DNA of 64,000 bases from SFLA01 sp045595165 (lineage in GTDB: Bacteria > Bacillota > Clostridia > Oscillospirales > CAG-382): positions 1 to 64,000 of the forward strand of contig JAZNZY010000006.1 in assembly GCA_045595165.1 (NCBI GenBank), read 5' to 3'. Each line of letters starts with the position of its first letter. The stretch's first letter is position 1. The notes beneath the pieces are model-generated. The model searched no databases and had not been told where the DNA came from. It saw only the letters and a list, made by a program, of their open reading frames with translations. Positions 1-10,058 of the stretch are shown here, piece after piece. A program made the position numbers and the translations under genes.

Positions 1-632
<632 letters not shown>

Positions 633-868
633 CTCCACTTGCTTTCGCAAATTTCGTTCCTTACATGAGTTTCGCAAATCGGTTTTCTTCGCTAATTGTA
701 ATACAATTACCTGCTTTACGGAAAAACCATTTTCAATTTCAATTTAACGCTAGGTTTAATCTCGATTTCAACGATTCTTCTGTCTGTCGTCTGATCTTTC
801 AACCAGACTCGATTTGTCTTCTCTTTCTATATTCAGTTTTCAAAGTACATTCGCAGGATCTCTCCTGC

Positions 869-945
869 TGGTGGGCTCAAATGGAATCGAACCATCGACC
901 TCGCGCTTATCAGGCGCGCGCTCTAACCAGCTGAGCTATGAGCCC
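869..945 (-). tRNA. tRNA-Ile (anticodon GAT)
   Basis: A 77-nt cloverleaf with a GGGCTCA acceptor arm, anticodon loop CTGATAA (anticodon GAT), canonical T-loop TTCGATT and an encoded CCA end (869-871). It lies in the 16S-23S spacer, the usual site for this tRNA in bacteria. Confidence 0.97.
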
Positions 946-997
946 ATATTCGGTTTCTCGGTTCTTTCCCTTGTGCCATCTCTTGACATCCGTCAAG

Positions 998-1073
998 TGG
1001 TGGAGATGAAGGGATTCGAACCCTTGACCCCCTGCTTGCAGGGCAGGTGCTCTCCCAGCTGAGCTACACCCCC
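998..1073 (-). tRNA. tRNA-Ala (anticodon TGC)
   Basis: A 76-nt cloverleaf with a GGGGGTG acceptor arm, anticodon loop with TGC, T-loop TTCGAAT and an encoded CCA end (998-1000). On the minus strand it is transcribed right after 16S and before tRNA-Ile, the less common Ala-Ile order. The spacers on either side (946-997 and 1074-1201) show no other gene. Confidence 0.97.
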
Positions 1074-1196
1074 ATATCTACGGGGTTCCTCACCGAACGG
1101 GCATCCAAAATTGAACAACAATGTCTGACTCGCTTTTGTCGTGATTTTTGTTTCTTTGAAACTACGCAGTTTAGCTTTCGGCTCTCTGCATTGTCT

Positions 1197-2711
<1,515 letters not shown>

Positions 2712-2928
2712 ATTGTATCTTATCTAAGCCTAAGCCTAGCTAAAACCTTTTTTTAGAGCTAATCTTTTGCTCTTACTTACTTTTGGTATAGTCTTTTCAA
2801 CTATTTCAGAATTAACGAGATTTCACATACTTTTTCTTTGTACATTTCTTCTTCGTTGTTGTTCGATTTTCAATGTCCGTCGCCATCTCGCTCGGCTCTA
2901 TTTCGTTCCCCTCGCGGACAGCTTTGCT

Positions 2929-2957
2929 ATTCTACCACACTATTTTTCTTTTGTCAA
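2929..2957 (-). promoter_or_regulatory. rRNA operon sigma-A promoter
   Basis: On the minus strand, TTGACA (2957-2952) is followed after exactly 17 nt by TAGAAT (2934-2929), one base from consensus. The start would be near 2922, giving an rRNA leader of about 210 nt. The region 2712-3052 holds no gene: it contains this leader, this promoter and the SASP terminator. Confidence 0.85.
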
Positions 2958-2979
2958 CACCTTTTTTTGATTTTTTTAA

Positions 2980-3013
2980 AAAAAATATCACCGTTGTGCA
3001 AAACGCAACGGTG
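2980..3013 (-). terminator. Rho-independent terminator of the SASP gene
   Basis: On the minus strand a stem CACCGTTG/CAACGGTG with a short loop is followed by ATATTTTTTTT. It lies about 40 nt past the SASP stop codon and separates that gene from the downstream rRNA promoter on the same strand. Confidence 0.85.
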
Positions 3014-3052
3014 ACACTCTGGTTTATGACTTTTTATTGATATTTTGCCTAA

Positions 3053-3250
3053 TTAGTTACCGGACTTCATGCCGTTTTCGTAGCTCTCGATCATCTTCTT
3101 AACCATCTGACCGCCTACGCTGCCTGCCTGCTTTGCAGTAAGGTCGCCGTTGTAACCCTGCTTAAGGTTAACGCCTACTTCGTTTGCTGCTTCCATCTTG
3201 AAACGGTTAAGACCTTCTTTTGCTTCGGGAACAAGATTCTTGTTGGACAT
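3053..3250 (-). CDS. Small acid-soluble spore protein, alpha/beta type
   Basis: A 65-aa protein with the alpha/beta SASP signature: LNRFKMEAANEVGV near residues 13-26 and the conserved GQMVKKMIE segment near 48-56. These proteins coat and protect DNA in the dormant spore core and are cut by the Gpr protease at germination. The start at 3250 (MSNKN) was chosen because AAGGAGAA lies 7 nt upstream; a longer reading to 3346 adds 32 unrelated residues. It is monocistronic with its own terminator. It is direct evidence that the organism belongs to a spore-forming lineage. Expression from a forespore sigma factor is expected from the family but I could not assign a clear sigma-G promoter. Confidence 0.93.
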   Translation of the reverse strand: MSNKNLVPEAKEGLNRFKMEAANEVGVNLKQGYNGDLTAKQAGSVGGQMVKKMIESYENGMKSGN

Positions 3251-3360
3251 AATATTTTCTCCTTTTAAATTGTCTTCTTTAAATTCGTTAATTTTAGCGA
3301 GGTGTTTCCTCGTAATATATTTTGCACACCAACGCGACAAATACACGAGGTATTTTTTAC

Positions 3361-3756
3361 CTATATATTAAGCAGTCTGACAGCGTTTATAACCAAATTT
3401 TCATAAATGGACAAATTTTTAAAAAGAGATACTTTTATTTCACTCGGAAATGTGTCTCCTATCTTTCGGGATATTGACAACACGGCGGTATCTTCACCCA
3501 CCGAGGAAAAGGACAGCGTGCTTCTGGCGCTCATTCCGCAGGTGATTATATTTTCACAACGCAAAACACCTGTTACACTTATCTTATCCGGACACACTAC
3601 AGTTGAAGCGAATGAAACGGGAATTTCGCAAGCGGCTTCTTCATTTAATAATAATAGTAGATATTTTTCTTTTGCGGGCACTTTGTCTGCCGTAACGATA
3701 CCGTAGAATTCATTTGAAAATCCCAAAGCAAGGCAATCACTCCTGCTGATATCCAT
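3361..3756 (-). CDS. Hypothetical protein, coupled to a NodB-like protein
   Basis: A 131-aa protein I do not recognise. It has no signal peptide or membrane segment, and the middle looks like a beta-rich domain with hydrophobic strands alternating with Ser/Thr-rich turns. Its start overlaps the end of the upstream minus-strand gene by 20 nt, which points to translational coupling and a shared function. A small hairpin (AGGTA/TACCT) sits right after the stop, without a clear U-tract. Product and start are inferred only from the open frame and the overlap. Confidence 0.6.
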   Translation of the reverse strand: MDISRSDCLALGFSNEFYGIVTADKVPAKEKYLLLLLNEEAACEIPVSFASTVVCPDKISVTGVLRCENIITCGMSARSTLSFSSVGEDTAVLSISRKIGDTFPSEIKVSLFKNLSIYENLVINAVRLLNI

Positions 3757-4462
3757 TTGCGTTTACTTCACTCCCCTGCGGGTACAGCATTTTATCCAGC
3801 GGAACAGCCTCCAAAGAATTAGACACGGCTGTTGCAACGGTTTTTGCAAAAGCATATACGGTTTCCTTGCCTCCGGGATAAATTTCGGTAATTCCTCCTG
3901 CCCGAATCTGAAGCGCCGTTTCGGATAAAACGTTTTCCGCCGATATGTAAAACTGCCCGTAAGCCGCAAGTACCGACGAAATACACCCTTCTTCCTCTCC
4001 GTCATACCGCACGTATTTGGGAAAGCTTCCGGTGAGGGACATAAATTTATCGTTCATTACTGCCATATAGGTCATAACGTCTGCACGGGGAATGTCTGAA
4101 AAATCCGCCCCCACAAGAAGTCCGGGAATGTGATTTTCGCATATTTCAGCGGCGTGAGATTTGTTTGCCGTTATCCACGCCACATCCATAAAGCACACTG
4201 CGGTTATTCCGTACCCATCGCAGGCTTCCAGCACAAGACGTATATCATCCCAGCTTTGGGAATCGACTATAACGGTTACCGCATATACTTGCTCATCTGT
4301 AGTAATACCTTTTATAGCGGGCGTTTGCTGGGCAAAAACGTTTTTAGAAGCAGTACCGTCATATATCACACATACGAAAGTGGCGACAACAAGCAGACAA
4401 ACAAAAACCGCAAATATACCGTTTTCTCTTTTTTTATAACGAATATAAAATACTCTTCTCAT
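3737..4462 (-). CDS. Membrane-anchored degenerate NodB/polysaccharide deacetylase-like protein
   Basis: A 241-aa protein with an N-terminal membrane anchor (about residues 17-35). The exported domain resembles the NodB-homology fold: a VYAVTVIVDSQSWDDI strand, then a GITAVCFMDVAWI strand. The hallmark residues are missing: the motif-1 Asp-Asp pair is replaced by VDSQ, no HxxxH zinc motif is visible, and motif 3 reads RYDGEEEG. It is probably a catalytically dead relative of the sporulation deacetylases (PdaB/YlxY type). It overlaps the downstream 131-aa gene. The family placement is my inference from fold-like order and would need profile or structure comparison. Confidence 0.55.
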   Translation of the reverse strand: MRRVFYIRYKKRENGIFAVFVCLLVVATFVCVIYDGTASKNVFAQQTPAIKGITTDEQVYAVTVIVDSQSWDDIRLVLEACDGYGITAVCFMDVAWITANKSHAAEICENHIPGLLVGADFSDIPRADVMTYMAVMNDKFMSLTGSFPKYVRYDGEEEGCISSVLAAYGQFYISAENVLSETALQIRAGGITEIYPGGKETVYAFAKTVATAVSNSLEAVPLDKMLYPQGSEVNANGYQQE

Positions 4463-4555
4463 ATGTATTCTCCCTTCGCTTTGGAATTATATGCGAAAAG
4501 CGTTAAAAATATTTCTTTGCCACGCCGTTGTGAAAAGACCCGTATTATTTTTTTA

Positions 4556-4675
4556 TTGACAAAATGGGCGTTTTATGTTAAAATATATGCACAGTTAATA
4601 ACATCTACTTTAAAAGCAGGTGTGCCATATCTTCCGAGTGTTTTTCCACCCTGCTTTGAACGCAGGGTGGTTTTT
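4556..4675 (+). promoter_or_regulatory. Repeated promoter-attenuator element, copy 1
   Basis: TTGACA (4556-4561), a 17-nt spacer and TAAAAT (4579-4584) form a sigma-A promoter. The transcript would run through AAAGCAGG (4613-4620) and a conserved TTCCGAGTGTTTTT to a perfect 9-bp hairpin CCACCCTGC/GCAGGGTGG (4646-4654 and 4662-4670) followed by five T. AAAGCAGG can pair with CCTGCTTT (4650-4657), which overlaps the 5' arm of the hairpin, so terminator and antiterminator folds would exclude each other. Near-identical copies lie at 6416 and 23696. An RHS fragment begins about 6-10 nt past the T-tract. Confidence 0.75.
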
Positions 4676-4725
4676 GCTTATATACCTACAATGCTTGGGG
4701 TAACATCCTTTCCGTAACCGGCTCT

Positions 4726-5460
4726 ATGGCAAACACATTGGGTCAGTACAATCCGTTCAGGTACCGTGGTTATTACTATGATAGTGAAACCGATTTGTAC
4801 TACCTTAATAGCCGTTACTATGATGCAGGGGTTGGTAGGTTCATAAACGCAGACGGTATTATAGGAGCTAATGGCGGATTACAAGGTTACAATATGTTCG
4901 CGTATTGTAATAACAATCCGGTAGTTTACACCGATTCCAGCGGATACATTTCTAAAAATGTTATTACTCGTGATGATGGTTTTGGTAATGGCGGTGCAAG
5001 CAACAATAGCAACAATAACGCCATTGCTTTAAACGATTATTTGATGACAAACAAAACAGGGAAGTTGCGAGTAAGTAGCGTTGAGTCATGCACCTTGGAA
5101 AGGTTTGGTTTGGACCAATTTATTTTGCACTTTTCAGACAAAACCGATATTATTTTAATAGCCAATTCAGAAACTTTGTACCCTCAAAAATTGCCTCGAA
5201 ACGCACTTTTTGAGAGTCTATCAGATAATGTCTTTATTCTTGTGGTAGATTCTTCCAAAACGTTTGTGTTGATATATTCACCACTTCCTGACCATCTCAT
5301 TACTAATGACTCTTTTGGCGGCGGTTCGCCCGGATTAAGCATGGATGATATAAATAATTTAGTTACCAGCCTAGCTGATCTTTATGCACCAGACGGATTG
5401 CCCGGTCTATTTAGCAGAAATTGGGACCCTGAATCGGCTTGGAAAATGTTGGGCAATTGA
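4726..5460 (+). CDS. RHS-repeat core and C-terminal tip fragment (orphan polymorphic-toxin end)
   Basis: From its first ATG this is a 244-aa protein. Residues 8-78 match the RHS-repeat-associated core: FRYRGYYYDSET, YYLNSRYYDAGVGRFINADG and NMFAYCNNNPV. RHS-like coding continues in frame upstream to about 4681 (YTYNAWGNILSVTG) and then stops abruptly at the preceding hairpin element, so the large N-terminal repeat region is missing. The core normally ends in DPSG, a self-cleavage site; here it reads TDSSG. Residues 80-244 are a variable tip with no motif I recognise and could be a toxin domain. It is probably an orphan C-terminal module left by recombination, possibly still translated. The lipoprotein downstream could be its cognate immunity protein. 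Confidence 0.8.
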   Translation: MANTLGQYNPFRYRGYYYDSETDLYYLNSRYYDAGVGRFINADGIIGANGGLQGYNMFAYCNNNPVVYTDSSGYISKNVITRDDGFGNGGASNNSNNNAIALNDYLMTNKTGKLRVSSVESCTLERFGLDQFILHFSDKTDIILIANSETLYPQKLPRNALFESLSDNVFILVVDSSKTFVLIYSPLPDHLITNDSFGGGSPGLSMDDINNLVTSLADLYAPDGLPGLFSRNWDPESAWKMLGN

Positions 5461-5497
5461 CACATATACTATAACATATACTATAAAGAGGTAGATT

Positions 5498-6334
5498 ATG
5501 AAGAATTGTAAATATATTTTAATTTCAATATTTCTAATTATAGTGACTTGTTTTTCTTTTTGCGCCTGCGATTTTGGAAGCGATAATACAACAATAACAT
5601 CTCAACCAGAAATCAGTTCATCAATAGAAGAACAAGCTAACCTGATAGTAGGAGATTTTAAGCCAAAAGAAGAACAGATAGTGACTTTTGAAAAAGCATT
5701 GGACCGATACGGCGATGCTGTATTAGCCTCGTTTCATTCAAGTAGGTCGAGAGAAGCGTATTTGGTGCCCCGCACTGATGAAGAAATCGAAAAAATTCGA
5801 ATTTCTATTCCAAAGCGGGGAATATTGCTTCCCGATACTTCCGACAGTGGATTTGAAGACGATGCAGAAATATATCAAATGTACTACGGCTATTATTCTA
5901 ACGGCTTGTGGCATGACTATCCTGCTGAAAACTACGAGTTGAGAACTCTACACGAACCGGATTCTGGCTTTTCCGACGGTTGGAAAGCCTTGTGTGGTCA
6001 CCATATAGTAAAAATTGGCCCGTACGTCCTATTGGCTTTTATTGATATTTTAGAAAATACTACTATTGAAGATGTTTTATGTTCCGAGGTTTTGATTTTA
6101 TCTAGCGATAAAACAACAAGCGAAACCCCATATCTGATTTTTGAAAATGTTTTTAATAGAAAAGATGAACATATCACTATGGAATATCGACGTGGAGCTT
6201 TTCTTCTGTTAGAATATGACAAGTTGTCTACAGATTATTTTGTAACCATCCGGGAATACCACCCACTACTTGAAGGTTATTCCGAAACTGTATACACTTA
6301 TGACGACCTTGTAGAAGCTTTAAACCGTAAATAG
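5498..6334 (+). CDS. Lipoprotein of unknown function
   Basis: A 278-aa protein with a lipoprotein signal peptide; the lipid-modified cysteine is probably Cys24 (SFCAC). A Ser/Thr/Asn-rich linker to about residue 40 leads into a globular domain rich in Glu, Asp and Tyr. AAAGAGGTAG lies 7 nt before the ATG. It follows the RHS fragment by 37 nt and ends at a strong terminator (6368-6395). By position it could be an immunity lipoprotein for the RHS tip, but nothing in the sequence proves that. Confidence 0.75.
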   Translation: MKNCKYILISIFLIIVTCFSFCACDFGSDNTTITSQPEISSSIEEQANLIVGDFKPKEEQIVTFEKALDRYGDAVLASFHSSRSREAYLVPRTDEEIEKIRISIPKRGILLPDTSDSGFEDDAEIYQMYYGYYSNGLWHDYPAENYELRTLHEPDSGFSDGWKALCGHHIVKIGPYVLLAFIDILENTTIEDVLCSEVLILSSDKTTSETPYLIFENVFNRKDEHITMEYRRGAFLLLEYDKLSTDYFVTIREYHPLLEGYSETVYTYDDLVEALNRK

Positions 6335-6367
6335 TCCTTAAGCACAACTATCATTAAAACAAATTAT

Positions 6368-6395
6368 GCCCTCCTACACAAAGGAGGGCATTTTT
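6368..6395 (+). terminator. Rho-independent terminator
   Basis: A perfect 8-bp stem GCCCTCCT/AGGAGGGC with a 6-nt loop is followed by ATTTTT. It closes the RHS fragment-lipoprotein unit before the second copy of the element. Confidence 0.85.
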
Positions 6396-6415
6396 GTATA
6401 ATTCGTGAGCCCATC

Positions 6416-6534
6416 TTGACAAAACCTGTCTTTTATGGTAAAACATACCCACGTAAATAGCATCTGGTTCAAAAGCAGGTGTGCTATATATCCCGAGTGT
6501 TTTTCCACCCTGCTTTTTTCGCAGGGTGGTTTTT
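6416..6534 (+). promoter_or_regulatory. Repeated promoter-attenuator element, copy 2
   Basis: It has the same design as copy 1: TTGACA (6416-6421), a 17-nt spacer, TAAAAC (6439-6444), AAAAGCAGG (6471-6479), then CCACCCTGC/GCAGGGTGG (6505-6513 and 6521-6529) and a T-tract. The loop differs (TTTTTTC instead of TTTGAAC) while both stem arms are unchanged. AAAAGCAGG can pair with CCTGCTTTT. The coding start of the next gene is 27 nt past the hairpin, so this copy works as its leader. Confidence 0.75.
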
Positions 6535-6556
6535 GTTTTTTGGAAGGGGTGCAACC

Positions 6557-6940
6557 GTGAAGAGAAAATTAATTATTTGGGGTATTGTGTCTGTAGTTAT
6601 AGCCGTTGGACTACTCGGTTTGTTCATACTGCTGAGTTCGAGCACGAATGTTACAGCCTTTTCTCTTGATGATTTTCGAGAAGAGATGGAATGGCACTCC
6701 AGTGACATTGTGTTAGGCGAGATTTCCAGCGCAAAAGAAGCAAAATCAATGGCACTCAAAGTTTTGAAGGACGAATATGGATTTGTTGCTTATCTCCGTT
6801 TTCCTTACCGTGTTTATTTTGATGAGCAACATCAAACTTGGCTGGTACGAGGAAGTTTCTTTTTTCAAGAAAGCGGTCCTTGCATTTTAATATCCAAATC
6901 GGACGGCAGAGTATTGGCGGTATGGGACTATCAATTTTAA
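6557..6940 (+). CDS. NTF2-fold immunity-like membrane-anchored protein
   Basis: A 127-aa protein with one N-terminal membrane segment (about residues 5-25). The C-terminal domain has the layout of NTF2-fold immunity proteins: an AKEAKSMALKVL helix near residue 60, FPYRVYFDE, a W-V-R-G strand (TWLVRGSF) and a final SKSDGRVLAVW strand. I chose the GTG start because GGAAGGGG lies 8 nt upstream; the longer reading from 6479 would run through the hairpin element. Such proteins neutralise polymorphic toxins. No cognate toxin is adjacent except the RHS tip on the other side of the terminator. The family call is by pattern only. Confidence 0.65.
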   Translation: MKRKLIIWGIVSVVIAVGLLGLFILLSSSTNVTAFSLDDFREEMEWHSSDIVLGEISSAKEAKSMALKVLKDEYGFVAYLRFPYRVYFDEQHQTWLVRGSFFFQESGPCILISKSDGRVLAVWDYQF

Positions 6941-7107
6941 ACGCAATTAAAAGACCACGCCCTTTTATATGAGGCTTTTGTATGACTTTAACCGCCAAAA
7001 TTGCAAAAAATATTAAATATTTCTTTATGGAAACTTTTGTAAATATTCTTTATTTCTTAATAAACGTATACTATAGGCAAACCTAATGAAAAGGAGTTCT
7101 GAATAAT

Positions 7108-7545
7108 ATGGCAAAATACTGTACTTACTGCAGTGCCGCATTGGAAGAGAATGCAGAGATCTGCACCGCATGCGGAGAAAAAGTTTTGACTGCAGAGAAC
7201 AACCTTCAGCCCAAAGCTGAAGAAATTGCCTCTGTTCAGACGCCCGTTCAGCCCCCGAAAGCGTCTGTTCAAGCAGAGCCCACCGGCAAATACGCTGTAG
7301 CAAGCACGTCTTCCTTTTTCTGGTTTTCACTTTTGTATTCTCTCCCCATCATCGGCTTTATATGCAGTATAATCTTCAGCTTTGCTTCCAAGAATTACAA
7401 TTCAAGAAACTATGCAAGATCCATTCTCGTGTGGTACCTGGTGGGAGTTATAGCAGTGCTGTTGGTGGTCCTGCTTCTTATCGCTCTGTCTCTTATATTC
7501 GGCGTAACCCTTGCAGACCTTATTTACGACCTGCGTTATATGTAA
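7108..7545 (+). CDS. Zinc-ribbon membrane protein
   Basis: A 145-aa protein with an N-terminal zinc ribbon (CxxC at residues 5-8 and 19-22), a Pro/Gln/Ala-rich linker (about 33-65) and two hydrophobic segments (about 70-90 and 108-132). AAAAGGAG lies 10 nt upstream of the ATG. Zinc-ribbon plus membrane proteins of this type are common in Clostridia and mostly uncharacterised. It stands alone and converges with the metallophosphoesterase gene; the hairpin between them serves both. Confidence 0.75.
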   Translation: MAKYCTYCSAALEENAEICTACGEKVLTAENNLQPKAEEIASVQTPVQPPKASVQAEPTGKYAVASTSSFFWFSLLYSLPIIGFICSIIFSFASKNYNSRNYARSILVWYLVGVIAVLLVVLLLIALSLIFGVTLADLIYDLRYM

Positions 7546-7548
7546 AAA

Positions 7549-7586
7549 CAAAAATACGCGATATAATCGCGGATTTTTGTTTTTAT
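7549..7586. terminator. Bidirectional terminator
   Basis: A-rich sequence, a short CGCGAT/ATCGCG stem and a T-rich tail form a two-way terminator between the convergent genes that end at 7545 and 7583. Confidence 0.7.
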
Positions 7587-9931
7587 CTTTTTTTAATAAT
7601 AACCGCTGCCGTTACGACGATCGCAACAACGGCTATGGCGATCAGCAATATCCACAATTTAGACGTACCCGATGCGGTTTCTTTGTTATCGGAAACGCTT
7701 TCAACACTTGTTCCGGACGATGCTTCCTCGGAGGAAAACTCCTGTATATTTTTATTAACGAATACAAGCGAGCCGTTTTCCGCGGTGACGTCAAGCAAAG
7801 TCATTCCGCCCAATTTCGCCAGCGCATTGTCATATGCGGCACCCGAACGGTTATTGAACGCGGAGGCGATTACACCGCAATCGTCAGTACGTGTACCGTG
7901 ATCATCATTAACAGCGTTGCCGTTTGCGGTATACGAATGGAAAACGTTAACGTAGTTTACGGAGGTATCGTTGCTTGCCACGGGATTGACTGATGAACCC
8001 AAAAGAGTTCCGCGGGTGTAGACGTTGTAAACCAGATTATAATTTGAATAAAGTATGCCGTTTGCATTATCTGCGGACAGATCAAGCTCAAAAATGCAGT
8101 TCACAATACTTCCGTACAAAGTGCGGACAGGCTGCGCGCTTGCCTGCGAGGAAATACTGCCTTCGATCTTTAGGTTGCAGATGACACCGTAAACGTAAGG
8201 GAACACCGATCTTTGGACCGTATCGTTTATATCCACCTTCAGCGTATATCCGTTACCGTTGTAAACGCCGGCAAAAAAGCTTTTGTTGTTTCCGTTTGCA
8301 ACGGTGCCCGAATAGCCCTCAACCGCGGTCATATCTATATCGCCGGTCTGAAGAAAATATTTGCCGTAACCGTACATTTCACTTTCGATAGCAGAGTTCG
8401 ACGCATTGAAGCCGTCGGTAAGCATTTTAAAATCCTCAGCATCCGAAATTATGTAGGGATCCTCTGCGGTACCTAAGCCTTCGAACACGTCTTCGGGTAA
8501 GTAAACGGGTGTTTCGGGCTCGCCCGCGCCGCCATAAGCCTTTGTTGGAATAAGCAGGCAGGCACAGGGTATCTTTTTACCCGTGGAAAAATTGTAGCCT
8601 GTATAAACGATATAATCGGAATACACATCCACGGTATATCCTTCGCTTCCGTATTCGGGTGTAACCTGACGACGTCCGTCATAGCTTCTTATCATAGACG
8701 CACTTTCTCCGTATCCGCAGGGCTGGGAAGAAGAACCTATATGCACGGTGCGGGCAAAGGAATTGAATTCATCGGAATAATTTGCATTTTCATAAAGGGA
8801 TACATGCGTGTGTCCCGACATAACTATTGCGTCCTTGTAGGTTTCAAGCAAAGCCTTCAGGCGCATAGTCTGCTTGTATTCCTCCTTGAAGGTAATGCAA
8901 GCAGTATAAGTACCGTTTTCGATATCTCCTGCGCCGTAATTCAAGAACGGCGCATGCTCGATAATAAAAATGTTGGTTTCGGTTTTGCTGTACTGTGTAA
9001 GTAATTCTTCCAGCCAGTCGATCTGCGATTTTGAAAAATTATCGTAAGCGGCGCTGTCACCGGGGGCCTTCAATTCCTGCGCCATAAATATAAACAGATT
9101 ATCTCTGTTATCCCCCTCGCCTTCAAACAGCACGTAGAAATACGGCGACCCTTCAAAGGGATGGACCTCATCATCGCCGCCAAGATATTTATCGAGCAAA
9201 GAGGAGTCCTTGGGCGTATTGCCGTGGTTGCCTATGCTTTCATAAACCTTTTCAAAAGCAAAATCGGAATTATTTATAATCTCGATATGCTTTTCGTACT
9301 GCGCCTCAAGATCGGGATTTTCGCCGCGGTCACCTGTAGCGTCGCCTGCAATAATGACTATATCCATATTATTTTCGGCGTAAAAATCCATAGCGTAACG
9401 CAACTTGGCAAATGCGCCTCGGTTGTGCTGCTCATAATTCATATGGGTATCGGAAAGTGCCCCGAAGGAAAACTCCGGTTCACCCAAATCGGGAAGACGT
9501 TTGTTTTCGGGGATTTCGGCAGTGGCAACGGCGTTTTTGATATCGGGAGTTTTATCAAAAAAATAGGTATCACATTCAAAAACGGCGAACCCCTTTGCAT
9601 TTGCAGGGAACATTATTCCGTCGCTTATATAACCTTTGACGGCGTTTTTGCCGTTTGCTTTGATAGCGGTAACCTCATCGTAATCGGACAAAACCTTTTT
9701 GCCGTCGGTATAATAAACGAGATAATATCCGTTTTGCAAGCCGCTGTTATTCGGTGTAACGGTAATTTCACTTTGAGCAAATCCTGCTTTTTCGCGCTCA
9801 TCACCGACGAATTCGATCGTAACGGTTACTGTATCTTCGGTTGCAAGCACGGGGTTCACCTCCGCAAAAACACAAAAAACTGTTATCAATGACAGCATCG
9901 CCGCGCAAATACGCCTTGACAATTTCAACAT
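7583..9931 (-). CDS. Exported, membrane-anchored calcineurin-like metallophosphoesterase
   Basis: A 782-aa surface protein with a signal peptide (residues 1-30), a beta-sandwich-like N-terminal region, then a calcineurin-like phosphoesterase domain. The metal-binding motifs are visible: SDTH (160-163), AGDATGD (195-201), GNHGN (234-238) and GHTHVS (near 375). The C-terminal half contains repeats resembling GLUG-type surface modules, then a Glu/Ser-rich linker and a terminal membrane helix (about 755-778) ending in KKR. The same C-terminal anchor style is seen in the proteins at 55607 and 56348. It probably hydrolyses a phosphoester outside the cell; the substrate cannot be predicted. Confidence 0.88.
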   Translation of the reverse strand: MLKLSRRICAAMLSLITVFCVFAEVNPVLATEDTVTVTIEFVGDEREKAGFAQSEITVTPNNSGLQNGYYLVYYTDGKKVLSDYDEVTAIKANGKNAVKGYISDGIMFPANAKGFAVFECDTYFFDKTPDIKNAVATAEIPENKRLPDLGEPEFSFGALSDTHMNYEQHNRGAFAKLRYAMDFYAENNMDIVIIAGDATGDRGENPDLEAQYEKHIEIINNSDFAFEKVYESIGNHGNTPKDSSLLDKYLGGDDEVHPFEGSPYFYVLFEGEGDNRDNLFIFMAQELKAPGDSAAYDNFSKSQIDWLEELLTQYSKTETNIFIIEHAPFLNYGAGDIENGTYTACITFKEEYKQTMRLKALLETYKDAIVMSGHTHVSLYENANYSDEFNSFARTVHIGSSSQPCGYGESASMIRSYDGRRQVTPEYGSEGYTVDVYSDYIVYTGYNFSTGKKIPCACLLIPTKAYGGAGEPETPVYLPEDVFEGLGTAEDPYIISDAEDFKMLTDGFNASNSAIESEMYGYGKYFLQTGDIDMTAVEGYSGTVANGNNKSFFAGVYNGNGYTLKVDINDTVQRSVFPYVYGVICNLKIEGSISSQASAQPVRTLYGSIVNCIFELDLSADNANGILYSNYNLVYNVYTRGTLLGSSVNPVASNDTSVNYVNVFHSYTANGNAVNDDHGTRTDDCGVIASAFNNRSGAAYDNALAKLGGMTLLDVTAENGSLVFVNKNIQEFSSEEASSGTSVESVSDNKETASGTSKLWILLIAIAVVAIVVTAAVIIKKR

Positions 9932-10015
9932 ACCATCGCCTCATTCCTTATATTATGAAAAAAGTATACCACATAAACACGCAAAAGTAAACAGTTTACC
10001 AAGCAAACTGATACA

Positions 10016-10046
10016 AAAAACGGATGGCATTGCGCCATCCGTTTTA
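10016..10046 (-). terminator. groESL terminator
   Basis: Stem ACGGATGGC/GCCATCCGT with A and T tracts on its two sides, just after the groEL stop. The A/T tracts would let it work in both directions. Confidence 0.85.
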
Positions 10047-10058
10047 TAATGCTTTAAA

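Noticed and set aside
4621..4717. Small peptide frame VPYLPSVFPPCFERRV present in all three copies of the hairpin element
   Set aside because: The similar peptide follows from the conserved DNA stem; there is no ribosome site and copy 2 keeps the stem but not the residues around the loop.
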